From assembly GCA_026168455.1 (NCBI GenBank), contig CM047428.1, positions 42,516,769-42,580,768 of the forward strand: a stretch of 64,000 nt of DNA. The letters are read 5' to 3'. The notes beneath the pieces were generated by a model. It had not been told where the DNA came from and made no database searches. It saw only the letters and a list, made by a program, of their open reading frames with translations. Position numbers and translations under genes: made by a program. This document shows, piece by piece, positions 51,620 through 63,492 of the stretch (position 1 is its first letter; every line of letters begins with the position of its first letter). Source of the DNA: Theocolax elegans. Taxonomy: Eukaryota; Arthropoda; Insecta; Hymenoptera; Cerocephalidae.

Positions 51620-54310
51620 GCAATAACGTAATCAACGTAGCCAATCTGCACCCCAGCGGCTTCTCAGCCGCCACATCCGATTCGGGTCAGTCAAACGCGC
51701 AACCTGTTGCTTCGGCATACGACAATTTTGTTTCCGAGTTTTAGCATAGATTTTTACTAACAATAAAAATTTTAAATCACCTAAAAATCTATGATTAAAG
51801 CATTCATCGTCTTGATCGAACAAAAAAGAATATTTTTCTTGAGTATATTTAATTGCTATTTCTGTCAATTATTGCAATAATTTTCTTTGATGCCATACAT
51901 TATGATAATGAATATTAAAAGCTTCTAGTTGACAATGAATAATCTCCATGAAAACATCCGTTGGTCTGGTCAAGTACGTAACATGCAGAATTTTCGAATC
52001 TAAATGTGGGTATTTTCTGTGTACACTTAATTACTATTACGTGGTTCATCAGAATTTTTCATAAAAAATCTCACATTCGGAGCAGCCACTTTTTTTAAGA
52101 GATTTATCTTTAAGAGCATTATTTTCATACATGGACTTTGTTTGTAAATCTGTTACGTTACTTGGATCGATCTGTAACTAAAAGTCTCTTATTTCAGCAG
52201 CTTCTGGAAGTTTTTCTATTTCCTTCATTTTTTCTCTTCATTTTGTACATCTGATTGTGTTATCAATTCTGAGCTTTTCGCTGAACCTACAATTTGACTC
52301 GTTTCGAGCAAGAAGTGGGATTCTTCAATTACAATATTTCCTTTTCTACTAGTTTCAATGAAGTCAGTCGATAAAATATGCCTTACAGTTAATCTATACA
52401 TTCTTCAAGTGGGATTCGCATTAAAACCACCCCTTCCTCGTAGTTTCGAGTGAGTGTGCTCTACAGAATCTTGATTACACAATGCTGTTGACAATTGAAA
52501 ATTAGGAAATATTGTTTCAATATCAGTGTATAATTCAAGTAAAGCTATAACAGTTAAAGGAATACCAATAAGTCAAGGTGGCTTTAAAATTTTTCCTTTG
52601 GATCTTACGGTCTATTGCTTCAACCAATCAATACAATCTACTAAAAGGTTCTAAATTTGCGGATGTTCGTTCGACAATAGCTTTTTTCTTAATTTTTATT
52701 GCATAAATAGTACGAATTGTACGCATCAATAACGGTATCTAATTTTTCTATAAAATTGCCAACTTTTTCCAAGTTTCGGATTGCAAACCTTGGAGATCTT
52801 TGCGGTTTTTATAGCACAAGCCATTCGTCAACTAAGAAACTGAAAAGCTAATTTTACTTTCATGACTTCAGAATGTACTAATAAATTTGAAGTCCCACGT
52901 TTTTATTAAATCTTGGAAAGATATTATTATATCGTAGCCTATATAAATAAAATCGTGAAATCTTAATTGAGCAATCAGCCGTTTTATAAGATGTTGCCAA
53001 TCGAAGCATGCAACAATGTTGATATATCATCGATTGGCACTATACCTTGATCACATACAATCAAACGGACATTAGCTCCTATATTACGTAAGGAAACAAT
53101 AATTTCTTATATAATAGCTCATCTGCAGAAGCACCATTTTCATTAAAACCAAACCATATTATTTGGCGTTATGGATTAGAAGCATTAATACTGTCTAATG
53201 TAAATAAAAGAACGTGCTTTGCAACATTATGGCTTCTCCGATTATTACTCCGATTATTATTCCGTTTATATCAACTAATCCTTTAATTAAATCTTGATTT
53301 TTGGAATAATCTTCAAAACCTTTAATAGTCTTTTCGTCAAACATTAATCCACATAGTCTTTCTATGTGAGGAAGCGAATTTAAATAAACTTTAACTGTAT
53401 CTAATATCACATTATTTATACCAGGAAAAACGTTATACTCTGAAACCCATGCTCTAACAGTGAACTCTGAAGGTAAGGGTAAACCCCCGTTACGCAAACG
53501 TGAAAAACTGCTGCACAATAAAAGTACATTTTCTTACACAATTTTTCTTATCATTTGCATTGTTGATTTCTTTTTAAGCAATTGCAACTTATTCTTCATA
53601 TGTGCAACGGGAGTCACGTCTTTATCTTGTAAAAAGTCATCTATATCCGCAAACGCCTATTTTGATTTTGTACCTTTTTTAAAATTTTTGTAAATATCTT
53701 CTTTGAATTCTAAATATCTACATATAGATGCATAAACATTTATTTTGGTCAAATAAGTTTAAAATCTTTTCTTCGAAGGTAAAACTTTTTCTTTGATAAT
53801 GTGTTTTCCATTCGGCATATTATGAGGATTTTCAGAATCTAAATATGATGTTTGTTCATCAACTTCTCTAATATTAAAAAAATCTTACCAAAAGGATAAG
53901 TAGATTTTGGTAAATTATTTTCAATCCCTTTTTTTTCGAGGAATCTTGGTCGATCTTGGTGAAATAACCATACTTTTAATTAGATGGCAACGTTTCGATG
54001 AAGAAGATGACGAAAATTGGTCGAAACGTCACCATCTAATTTAAAACATGGTTTATTCACCAAGATCGACCAAGATTCCTCAAAATAAATAGAGCGTGGA
54101 TGATTAAGAATATATATATTCAATCTCATTATCATTTTCAAATTCAACTAAATTAAATATCTCTTCAGGTATTATATTCGCAATAATAGACCCATCTAAA
54201 ACATTTAATAAGTTTCCTTGAATTAAGGATCGTGCCACTACCTCGCCGGAATCAGATTCAGCTTGCGGCTCTACATTACATATATCCTGGTGCTGAATTT
54301 GTGTATGTTG
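51620..54310 (-). pseudogene. P-element (THAP9-like) transposase remnant
   Basis: Read on the minus strand from 54310, a degenerate protein shows an acidic N-terminal part (ARSLIQGNLLNVLDGS), then, past a nested palindrome, MPNGKHIIKEK. 53195-53518 is the clearest frame: RLRNGGLPLPS, RAWVSEYNVFPGI, and CGLMFDEKTIKGFEDY with the first catalytic Asp region of P-type transposases. Further blocks (KDLQGLQSETWKK, a RNYEEGVVLMRIPLEECI tail and KKVAAPNVRFFM) follow with stops and frameshifts down to about 51630. The order matches P element/THAP9 proteins. It cannot be active. Confidence 0.75.
53936..54083. mobile_element. Palindromic MITE nested in the P element
   Basis: GAGGAATCTTGGTCGATCTT and AAGATCGACCAAGATTCCTC are perfect inverted ends; inner pairs include ATTTCA-CCAT/ATGG, TAGATGG/CCATCTA and ACGTTTCGA/TCGAAACGT. 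At about 145 bp it is essentially one hairpin. It splits the P-element coding sequence, so it arrived later. Confidence 0.85.
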
Positions 54311-54378
54311 TCAATAAATGAGCTCGCCATTCTTACGTAATCGGGTCTTGGTACTGTACATGAAATCATTAACTTTAA

Positions 54379-54527
54379 CCTTTAGAGGACGGGGATTTGG
54401 ATTTACTGTTTTCTCTCACTTTTCTATAGAAATCGAGTTTTTGTGATGTCTCACACCTCAAAACTAATACATGTAAAGGGTCGATCATGGGCATGGCCCG
54501 TATAGGGGCCATCCCGTCCTCTAAAGG
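54379..54527. mobile_element. piggyBac-type MITE with TTAA target duplication
   Basis: Ends CCTTTAGAGGACGGG and CCCGTCCTCTAAAGG are perfect 15-bp inverted repeats; TTAA lies on both sides (54375-54378, 54528-54531). CC-starting TIRs and TTAA are the piggyBac signature. At 149 bp it encodes nothing. Confidence 0.9.
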
Positions 54528-54531
54528 TTAA

Positions 54532-57500
54532 AGTGAGTTTCACAAAGGCCAGTTTTCCTTACGCTAGACGCAGCCAAATATCGATGCTGACAGTTACCTA
54601 AATTAATTTAGTATTTAAAAATGCAAACTTATGTATCATTTTTTAAATAAAATCAGTTATTTTATTTCTGCGCTTAATAGAAATTCTTAAAATATAAAAT
54701 TATATATTAAAAATTATTTTTTTATCGAAGTATTTAAAGGAAAAGAGTATTTTGATTTAAGAATACATGAAGTAAATTCGTAAAAAAATTAATCCGAGTT
54801 AATAGTTTTGTTGAATTGTACGTAAATGTAATAAAATGTAAGAACGTACAAAAGTATAAAAAATTATAAAGTATAGTAAATTTCAAAAATCTTATGAAAA
54901 TTTAAATTGTTCTACTGTCTTATACAACAGCCTTATTAATTTATATTTTAATAATTCTAGATCTATATATTTAATAATTTTAGATCTATAGATTTCTGAA
55001 CAATTTCCTACATTTTTGAACATTTTTAAAGTTACCATTAACAAAAAATTTTTACGAATATAATCAAAAGGCGCCATAGCGCCTGACGCAAGTATAGGAG
55101 CGAGAGCCATTGTATACAACCAACTAGCCCCCCCAAATTTTTACTTTTTAACCACTTCAATATTACATTATTTATTTGTGCTATTGGCCACGCATTACGT
55201 TCCTTATTTATTAATCTTTACTGTACAACAAGTTTTACACGAATTCATTTACGCACAATCAAGAAAATCAATACCAAAGATATTGCTTGCTGATTTCCTT
55301 TCCTCAATTTTCGTCTTCTCCCTTTTGATATATATAGTCAACTTCAAACAAAATGAGATAGAGATAGTATAGGAAAGGCATGAGATAGAAAGAGAAACAA
55401 TGCTTTCCAGCCCTTGAGAGAGCGCGTACAGAAGTAAAAACTTATAGAAGAAGTTTAAACGTGGTCACGAGAGGGAGCTAGTTTCAGGTGAATACTTTTG
55501 TCACAGCTGAATCATCTGGCTGATTTTGTGTGAAAAGTTATGAATTAAAATTATTTATTTACGTAATTATTTCCAATACCTCACATTATTCCATTTCCAT
55601 GCAAGTGATGGTATAACTTTTTTTAATCTTAAAGTATAATATTAATAAGAATTGCACAAAAAATATATGTATATTATTACATTATTTTAATTATATTTAT
55701 TATATTATTAATTCATTTTATTTATATAATTTGATGTGTTTGCTTTAAGTTTATATTATTTGAAGGGACTTATGCTTGTATTTTTATAATGAATCCCTCA
55801 TGATATCTCAATGTTTTCCATCTTGACCAAAATAATTTAAAAAACAATATATTATTATTAAGTGGATGCTTTATCGTTCTCTATCCTAATTAAAATTACT
55901 GAATAATCATTTTATTTTCTATATAAAGCCAATATATGTGTTCGATACTTTGCCAAGTACATAATATTTAATAATTATATGGACTATAACATATGTAGAA
56001 TTGCTTAATAGTTATATGTACTGACTTAAATAATTTAAAAGAATGTTGATAAGTTATTGTTCTCTTTACATATATTTATTGAATATCTTTTTTAATATTT
56101 AAATAAAATCAATGTGTCAGTTGTTTGGTAAGTGTAAAAGGCATTTAATAATTTTGTAACTTTCACATGCCTATAAAATGTTTGATAGTGACACTAACTG
56201 ACATATATAATTAAGTAATTAAATAGAATTTCTTGTGTTGTACTAAAATTATAATATTAAATTGTACTGTTGTCATTAATTATTATAGTAACCCAATAAT
56301 ATAGAATTTAATTTGTTACAAATAAATTTAGCTTAATTAAAACTATAAGTGTATCATATTAAATTCACTGAATAAGAAAGGGTTATTTTTAAAGTATATT
56401 AATTTTAAGCAAATAACGTCTCTGAAATGAAAAATTATTGGTACAAAGTAAAATTAAAGCAAATTTGCTGTGAGGAACATTTTACCTTGTAAATATTATC
56501 ATAAATCTCTGAAGATACAGCAAAACAAATTTAAATTTAAGTGACGAGAGGCTACCTTAAAAGTGCACTATTATGAGTATGTAAATATATATATTTCATA
56601 GGATTTTTCTTATTTGTTTAATGGTATTCATTCGCTGGAGTTGTTCATTTGACTCTGGTTAATTACTTGTATTTGTATAAGTGCAGCTTATACATGATTA
56701 AAAAACAATATGTACTGAGAACTGCATTGATATAAGAATTGAAAGAATTGAAAGTACCAACATAGGATAATTCTGTAATTGAGTCATTGATTTAATTAAT
56801 GAAACAAATTTTGTGTAAGTAAATAATTGTGGTTCTGTCTTAAGTCTAACTATAAACTGAAATATATATACACCGAGAGAAAAACGTCGCGTATTTCGTA
56901 TAGACATCAGCTATGGAATTGTGGTATTATGCTCATGATGTCATGAACGTAATAAACGTTAACAATTTAGTAAAATATGCTCCTATGAAAAAAAAGAATG
57001 TGAATGTTGACATCTATGTGCGAATTCGACGACGTTGCGCCATGGAAACAATGAAATATAGTCAATGCCGATTCAATCCGATATTCTCAAAGAATCTGTT
57101 GCGGATATGGTAACGTTTTTCATGAGATCTTGTGGGCGATCAAATACGACATAAAAGTAAGTTTAATTAATTTATTGGTTCACGTTTAAAGAATTAAATT
57201 AGTAATATGCGTATATTAGTGTTACAGTATTATTCATAGCTATTAAAATTATCATAGAATTAAGAATTAATGTTGACAATAGGTACAAACGTGAATATAG
57301 GTTAGAAAGAAAAACATGATTTTATAACAACAAGGGTTAGGGGGGATAGCCGTATAAACCGAAAAGGTTTGGGTAGGCTTAAATAATAAAAAACAAAATT
57401 ACTGTAATAAATCATATTCAATAATGTTCAATAAAAGAAGTTGAGCATTATACAAACGCGGTTTCTCATCGGGGCTGATATCGAAATGGTAACAAATCTA

Positions 57501-58190
57501 TGAGATTGGCACAGCAGCGCAACTACGCGTTTGCGTCATAATGCGCATAATCGTAAGTCAAAATTTCCGAGCATCAAGAGTAAGAAGGTTATGCTTTCTT
57601 CCCATGTGATGCTTCTATACTGTAATTACTCAATCAAAATGTAATAATTGTTTGCAAATGATACTATAGTCGCACACTACAAACTGTAGTAATATATTAA
57701 ATTGTTTGATGCGATCATTGGAATAATTTTCTTTCCGTGTAGTCCCACATATAGCATAAACAAATGTGTTATAATATAATAATGGGCAAATTTTAGTCGC
57801 TTCGAGAAGAAACTTTCTATTACATGTGCCAGTCCAGTTGTAATCTAAACTATATAGTATATATTTAGATTTACATAATTATATTTAAGGAATAAATCGA
57901 TGATCCTTTATTCTAGGCAAGTTTAATTGCGACTTGTCAAGAAGAGAAAAAAATACATTGTACACATTATCTAATGGATATATGGTAAGGTGGCGTAATT
58001 CACTATTAACCGTAGTTGTATTTTTCTTTGAATAAATGATTATTAGATATGTCATAATACACAAATTTGTTTGTAAAATAAATACAATGCAACTAGGAAA
58101 TGTTTCATTTTACTGTTTTGTAAGAAATAACCATTTTTTTAACGCATAAATGAAATGATAATTAAATATTTTTATTTTATTTTTCTTTTT
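54532..58190. other. AT-rich DNA without supported genes
   Basis: No long or motif-bearing frame. A 64-codon plus-strand frame at 55178-55372 has two hydrophobic stretches but no splice or homology support. A donor-like AAAAGTAAGT near 57154 follows a short open stretch starting about 57061; evidence is too thin for an exon call. Confidence 0.5.
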
Positions 58191-58199
58191 TATTAATTT

Positions 58200-59420
58200 A
58201 TTAAAATTATACACTGATGTATTAATAAAAACACCTTCTACGAAAAAGTCAACATTTGCAAGTATGGTTTCCAATCACACTTTGAAAAATGTTATCTGAT
58301 AAAAAAATCTTTAATTTTTACTCCCATCCTATTTCTACTTATATTTTGCTTAAACTCCATAAAAAGTTTCTGCAATAGAAAGTACTGAAATCAAATATCG
58401 ACAAGTAATTTTAATTGAATATTTATCTATTTTTTTTGCTTAAACTCCAAAAAGTTTCTGCAATAGAAAGTACTGAAATCAAAGCGGAATAATTGACAAG
58501 TATTTTTTACCATACCATACACTGAATTTTTTTTAATTAAACTTTTATATATTTTGCTTAAACTCTATAAAAAGTTTTAATTAATTTCCACAAAACTGAT
58601 AAAAAGGAAACATCTTTTTTTTAATTTTCTTTAAATAAACAATGCCTATCCTTCCCGTGCTTTACATCAGTAGATAAACAATTTTATAGAATAATAACCT
58701 TTTTTATATGTAACTTATATTCCATAATAGTTTTCTGCAATTGAAAGTACTGAAATCAAAAACACCTTCCAAGAAGGTGTCAAAACCCGCAAGTATTGTT
58801 ATTCTAATCAAACTTTGAAAATTGTTATCTGATAAATAAATTCTGCAATTGAATCTGACATTGTTATCTGATAAATAAATAATTTTAATTCTAACTCCCT
58901 TATTTTATCTATTTCTTTGAATTTTAATTAAACATTTTTTTTAATATTACAAAAATTACATATAAAAAATTTCTGCAATTGAAAGAACTGCAATCAAACT
59001 GAAATCGACAAGTATTTTGAATCGTACCATAAATATATATTTTAAATAAACATATATATATATTACTTAAACTTCGTAAAAAGTTTCTGCAATTGAAAGC
59101 ACTGAAATCAAACTGTAATCGACAAGTATTTTGAATCATGCAAAAATGTCTACCAATCTGAATACAGATTTTTTTTATTAAAAGTATCTTATACTTTTAC
59201 TTTTCATTTCTGACCCTGCCATGTCTTACAGTAATAAATAAATAATATTCTAATGATGTTAATTTGTGCAAAATTAATTTCTGCAAAACTAATAAAATGG
59301 ACATTTCTTCTTTTTTATTCTTTTAAATAAAATAATACTTGCACCACCGTACAGAGACACATGTAATGTAAATAATATATATTTTAAACAAAACATGGCG
59401 ATACTGCAAGGCGCGTAAGA
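58200..59420. repeat. Expanded dispersed repeat related to 2890-3330
   Basis: Units of roughly 80-120 bp recur at least five times (about 58370, 58450, 58740, 58975, 59085). Each has AAAGTTTCTGCAATTGAAAG, then ACTGAAATCAAA and TCGACAAGTATTTT. The surrounding phrases (CATGTCTTACAG, AATAATACTTGCA) are in the same order as at 2.9-3.3 kb. No coding capacity. Confidence 0.75.
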
Positions 59421-59830
59421 AATAATTATTTGAAAACGTAGTTTATATTTTCTCTATTCTTGTTTTCAAATAAGAATGTAAATCATTAAATAAATACTTT
59501 ACAAAAATATATAAACTTGATAGTGTCTGAAATATAATATTTTAATATTGTAATAACTATTTATCAGAGAAAAAAAATTAATTAATATAATAAATATTTT
59601 TAGATACTAAAATTAAATAAAAAAAACAAACATTGTTTAACAAATTTAATTATTATATTAATATTAATTACTATTTAATAATTGTTATATTTAATAAACT
59701 TTTTAAGTTTTTACCAGACATTTTGATAGGCAAAAATAAAAACTATAAATTGTACATTTCTTTAAACTCTTAAATTTTCTTTTTAAATAATTTTAAATAA
59801 TATTTAAATAATTAAAAAAAACAAAAAGAA
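59421..59830. other. AT-rich, no gene seen
   Basis: Only AT-rich low-complexity sequence. Confidence 0.5.
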
Positions 59831-60362
59831 AAGTGGAGTTGAACCCCATGATCATTTAAATTTACGTAGGAAGACAAGTACTTTAACCACTTTTTTTTTT
59901 TTTTTGTTATTTAACGTCGCTCTATTTATGCTGCCAGGGCTAATCAGCGACGGAGGTGAACGGTGTGTCTGTAAACAAAGCACATATAGTTGAAACAGTG
60001 GTGCTTGTGTCCATCGGAAGATATCATCGGTCACTGTAATTAGTCTAATAATTACAGTTTCCTGTCCTCCCGATGGAAGCACCGCGATCCTCTTTACATC
60101 TTCGCGTCCCTAACGTTCCCTATAGTTCAGATGCCCGTGCACTGACAAATGCACGAAACGCACGCGCACCTGAACTGGCGTCACATTATAGTGACACGCC
60201 GAGCCACTGAGTCGCGGTGTTCGAAAAATGCACGAAAAATGCATGAAAAAATTTTCAGAGGTACACGTCTGGGATCGAACCCACGACCCTCGGTGTGAGA
60301 GTCGGGAGCTCTACCCATGAGCCACCGCGGCTCTCACTTTAACCACTTGACCAACCATGTTC
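59831..60362 (-). pseudogene. tRNA-like sequence split by a SINE
   Basis: With the SINE removed, the minus strand has an A-box-like TGGTCAAGTGGTTAA (60345-60359), about 40 bases later a B-box-like GGGTTCAACTCC (59836-59847), and a size of about 75 nt. This is a decayed tRNA gene or the head of an older tRNA-derived SINE. The anticodon cannot be assigned securely. Confidence 0.45.
59891..60335 (-). mobile_element. tRNA-derived SINE, complete, with target duplication
   Basis: The minus-strand 5' end has a tRNA-like head: A box TGGCTCATGGGTAG and B box GGTTCGATCCC about 45 bases apart. A body of about 370 bp and a poly(A) tail (T15 at 59891-59905) follow. Both sides carry ACTTTAACCAC (59880-59890 and 60336-60346), the target duplication. 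RNA polymerase III would transcribe it from the internal boxes; mobilisation would need a partner LINE. It is inserted into the older tRNA-like sequence. Confidence 0.88.
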
Positions 60363-60689
60363 TTACAAATTCATGTTTTGTAAGTCACCTATGTTTATCT
60401 ACCATCTGAAAGGTTAATTTATTTATATAGAATAACAGCAAAGCATAATCATTAAAGAAGCTTATTCAATAAAGGGGTTAAAGCTGAAAAAATTTTAAGT
60501 AAAATATATTTAAAGAATATTCGCGCATCTACAATTATATATCTATCTTTGTCGCGCGTCGTCTCTTATTCTTGATTTCTTCTTTATGCATTATCCGCAT
60601 CTCCCTACTCCAACTTCCTAGAATCCTACCCTACCCCCTTTCTCTATTCTAAAATTGTGCGAAAACTTATGATTTTTAACCGCAAGAGG

Positions 60690-61330
60690 CGCCACTTCCT
60701 TGGACAAAACTTGCGGATCGCTTCCTGCCACGCTCACCAGCAATGTCTTTGTACTAATATCTGGTTATAGTTCCAGTTTTCCTATCCTGAGCTTCACTAG
60801 CTTTAGCTGAAGTTTTTTGTGAAGCTCAGATTGTCTTGATAGCTGATCACCCCAGTCAAGCAACCGGTGGTATTCCATGCTTTGTTGAGTCTACTCGTTT
60901 TGAACTCGGTCAGTAGTGATGGATGGCTCAGGCTGCCGGCCGTAATTTAACATCGCCGGGCTTCAGCTTCTCTAATTCAGCACCATCGTATTTAAAGCAA
61001 ACGCTAGGTTGGTAACATCTCATCCCAAGTGTTGTGCTTCTCGCTAATATAAGACAATATCATCGTCTGCAGTGTCCGATTAGTGCGTTCGACGCAATTG
61101 GCTTGATCGTGTTAGAGAGAGATAATCGTATGAAATATTCTCCATTTCACAAGATAATCATCTACGAGCTTGTTCTTAGAACTCAGTGCCATTGTTCGAT
61201 AAAAATATTTTCGGAATAGCAAAACATGACGACTCGTTCGTGTAACTCTATACGATCGTCTTAGCGTTAGTTTTCAGGATCGGCACTACTTCAATCTAGC
61301 GCGTGAGAGTCCTCGAAGACCAGCATGTAT
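60690..61330 (-). pseudogene. Ty3/gypsy integrase remnant
   Basis: Minus-strand reading gives NGTEF near 61200, NKLVDDYL and IFHTII, then in a shifted frame VERTNRTLQTMILSYI and KHNTWDEMLPT with the third catalytic residue (Glu), and a KLKPGD block nearer the 3' end. This is the order of a gypsy integrase core. Stops are frequent. It could belong to the same family as the pol relic at 3.5-5.7 kb, but no overlapping region exists to test this. Confidence 0.7.
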
Positions 61331-61334
61331 TAAC

Positions 61335-61940
61335 TTTTGAATTAAATTAACTTTTTTATTTATTTAACCAGTTAAAAAAATTACTAACATTATACAAAAA
61401 TGATGTAATCCCTATAGAGATAGACGAAATTTATCTATACATAGGGCTAGTAAAACTTGAAAACTAACAACAAAAATTTAAAATTAATAAAAAAACATAA
61501 TAATTAAAAAACTAAAAACTAAAGTAAGAAAAATAAGTCCATTTACTTATTTAGTAAATTTTAAAAATGTAAATTTTTGTTACATTAGGACCATCAGGAG
61601 TTTTAATATTATTACTAAGTTTTGTACCAATATTACTAAAGAAATCATTCAGTACATTCGCAACTTCTTCTCTATTCACGATTTTATTGTTAGAGTCATC
61701 AATTAAAAATTCAATTTCATTGTTTTTCTTTGTATTTTTACCCAATTTTTTGTTAATTATAGTCCATAAGTTTTTCGGTTTATTACTATTCATTGTAAGT
61801 AAATTTTATTCATATTTAACTTTAGCTTCTTTGATTACTTTATCTAAAACTTTAACATAATTTTCATATTCGTTTTTTATTTGATTATTTTCTGGATTAT
61901 TTTTCCATCTTAAAGACATTGCAGGTTCCTTCCTATTTAC
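61335..61940 (-). pseudogene. Internally deleted relative of the 7-13 kb non-LTR element
   Basis: The minus-strand frame 61551-61793 (NKPKNLWTIINKKLGK, EVANVLNDFFSNIGTKLS) aligns with the linker between endonuclease and reverse transcriptase in ORF2 of the 6908-13230 element. It then joins directly to a 3' UTR similar to the one at 6908-7202. The reverse transcriptase and any ORF3 are deleted. Upstream text to about 61940 (VIKEAKVKYE) continues the ORF2 match. Confidence 0.75.
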
Positions 61941-62017
61941 GCTGATTGTTATTTATTACCATTCCTTGTGCTTATAATCTGCGATTTTTTGTTAAAATTA
62001 TCTATGTTACCAACATA

Positions 62018-62330
62018 TTTTCACCAAATGCATATAAATGCATTTTTGTCCCAAATGCATAAAATTGCATATTTTTCCCAATCGCAGAAAAATACATTTT
62101 TCTCCCAAAAGCATAAAAACATTTTTTCCACAAATGCATAAAAATGCAAATTTTCCCAAATGCATTAAAATGCATTTTTGTCCCAAATGCATAAAAATGC
62201 ATATTTTCCCGAACTACATAAAAATACTTTTTTCTCCCAAAAGCATAAAAAAATATTTTCCACAAATGCTTAAAAATGCATTTTTCCAAAAATCTAAAAA
62301 TAGTGTATTTTGTAACAAGGGCGTAAAAAG
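62018..62330. repeat. Palindromic minisatellite, block 1
   Basis: Units of about 27-28 bp: AAATGCATAAAAATGCAT followed by TTTTGTCCC or TTTTCCC. Each unit is itself nearly palindromic (ATGCATAAAAATGCAT). Open frames through it on both strands are repetitive and not genes. Confidence 0.9.
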
Positions 62331-62515
62331 CTGCAACCGTATGTGCTAAAAAAACACGAGATTCGACGGAGCCAGATCAAGTGCTTTTGTGTCACACAAG
62401 GTTGGAACTTTGCAACGCACGTATTACGAACAATATTTTTTGATACAGTATGCGGAAAATCGAATTGTAAAAAACGTGCGTTTGCGATTTTACGCATACG
62501 TGTATCGAAAAAAAA
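62331..62515. other. Unique insert between minisatellite blocks
   Basis: About 185 bp of non-repetitive sequence (AGATTCGACGGAGCCAGATC onward) separates two blocks of the same minisatellite. Origin unknown; no inverted ends are evident. Confidence 0.5.
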
Positions 62516-63087
62516 TTGTCTTCCAAATGCAGAAATATACATTATGCTCCCAAATGCATAAAAAAGCATATTTTCCTATTTTTTCACATAATGCATGGAA
62601 ATGCATTTTTTCACATAATGCATCAAAATTCATTTTTTTCTCCACGTGCATAAAAATGCATTTTTGTCCCAAATGCATAAAAATGCATATTTTCCTTAAC
62701 TGCTTAAAATTTAATTTTTGTCTCAAATATATAAAAATGCATATTATCCCCAAATGCATAAAACAGCATTTTTTGTTCCAAATGCTTTATGCATATTTTC
62801 CCCAACAGCATAAACGTTCATTTTTCTCTCTATTGCATAAAAATGCTTTATCCTCAACTGCATAAAAATGCATTTTTGTCTCAAATGCATTAAAATGCAT
62901 TTTTGTCCCAAATGCATAAAAATGCATATTTTCCTCAACTGCTTAAAAGTTAATTTTTGTCTCAAATGCATAAAAATGCATATTTTCCCCAAATGTATAA
63001 AACAGCATTTTTGTTCCAAATGCTTTATGCATATTTTCCCCAACTGCATAAACGTTCATTTTTCTCTCAAATGCATAAAAAAACATT
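62516..63087. repeat. Palindromic minisatellite, block 2
   Basis: Same unit as block 1, with a higher-order repeat: a segment of about 220 bp (TTAATTTTTGTCTCAAAT ... CATAAACGTTCATTTTTCTC) occurs near 62710-62830 and again near 62950-63070. Confidence 0.9.
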
Positions 63088-63172
63088 TTTTCTGCCCTCC
63101 GGCCGGAAAGCGGCAACTTCCCGGCCGCTGCGCGAATTGAAGTTGCCGTTTTCCAGCAACGTCGAGCAGAAA
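63088..63172. repeat. GC-rich foldback in the minisatellite
   Basis: The left end TTTTTCTGC and right end GCAGAAAAA are inverted, with inner pairs GGAAAGCGGCAACTT and AAGTTGCCGTTTTCC. It is about 85 bp, mostly GC, in an AT-rich array. Confidence 0.75.
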
Positions 63173-63302
63173 AATAGTATACACACCATGGCCAGTAAAA
63201 TAAGAAATGTGTCAGATCACATGTAATTGTCGGCCGAGGCGAAGCCGAGGTGGACGATCATGTGATCTGAGGCTTTCTTATGGTATGTAATATACTATTT
63301 CC
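63173..63302. mobile_element. Short palindromic MITE
   Basis: The ends AAATAGTATA and TATACTATTT are inverted; CAGATCACATG pairs with CATGTGATCTG and GTC with GAC around a CCGAGGCGAAGCCGAGG centre. About 130 bp, directly next to the GC-rich foldback and followed by resumed minisatellite. Confidence 0.8.
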
Positions 63303-63395
63303 CCATATGCATAGAAATACATTTTTTCCCATATACATAAAAATGCATTTTTCCCATGTGCATAAAAATGTATTTTTTCCAAATGTATTTTATCC
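63303..63395. repeat. Palindromic minisatellite, block 3
   Basis: Further CATATGCATAGAAATACATTTTTTCCC-type units resume after the foldbacks, showing that these inserted into a once continuous array. Confidence 0.8.
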
Positions 63396-63492
63396 AAATA
63401 TTTACAAGTATTCCATTCGATTGGATATTAAACATTAACCAAAATTTATATATTCTAGTAAACATTAATATTTTTTTATTTCTAATCGGTAG

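Noticed and set aside
54892..55119. Minus-strand 75-codon frame
   Set aside because: No recognisable motif; AT-rich background gives such frames by chance.
55178..55372. 64-codon hydrophobic frame, possibly a membrane protein exon
   Set aside because: Length is within chance expectation and no splice or homology support was seen.
57061..57157. Possible plus-strand exon before AAAAGTAAGT
   Set aside because: No pyrimidine tract at the upstream AG and the frame ends in a stop before the donor.
60265..60335. A functional tRNA gene on the minus strand
   Set aside because: The A and B boxes belong to a SINE head with body, poly(A) and target duplication; acceptor stem pairing was not found.
62002..63226. 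Repetitive Cys/His/Lys-rich proteins on both strands
   Set aside because: Translations of a palindromic minisatellite in several frames; no conserved start or termination context.
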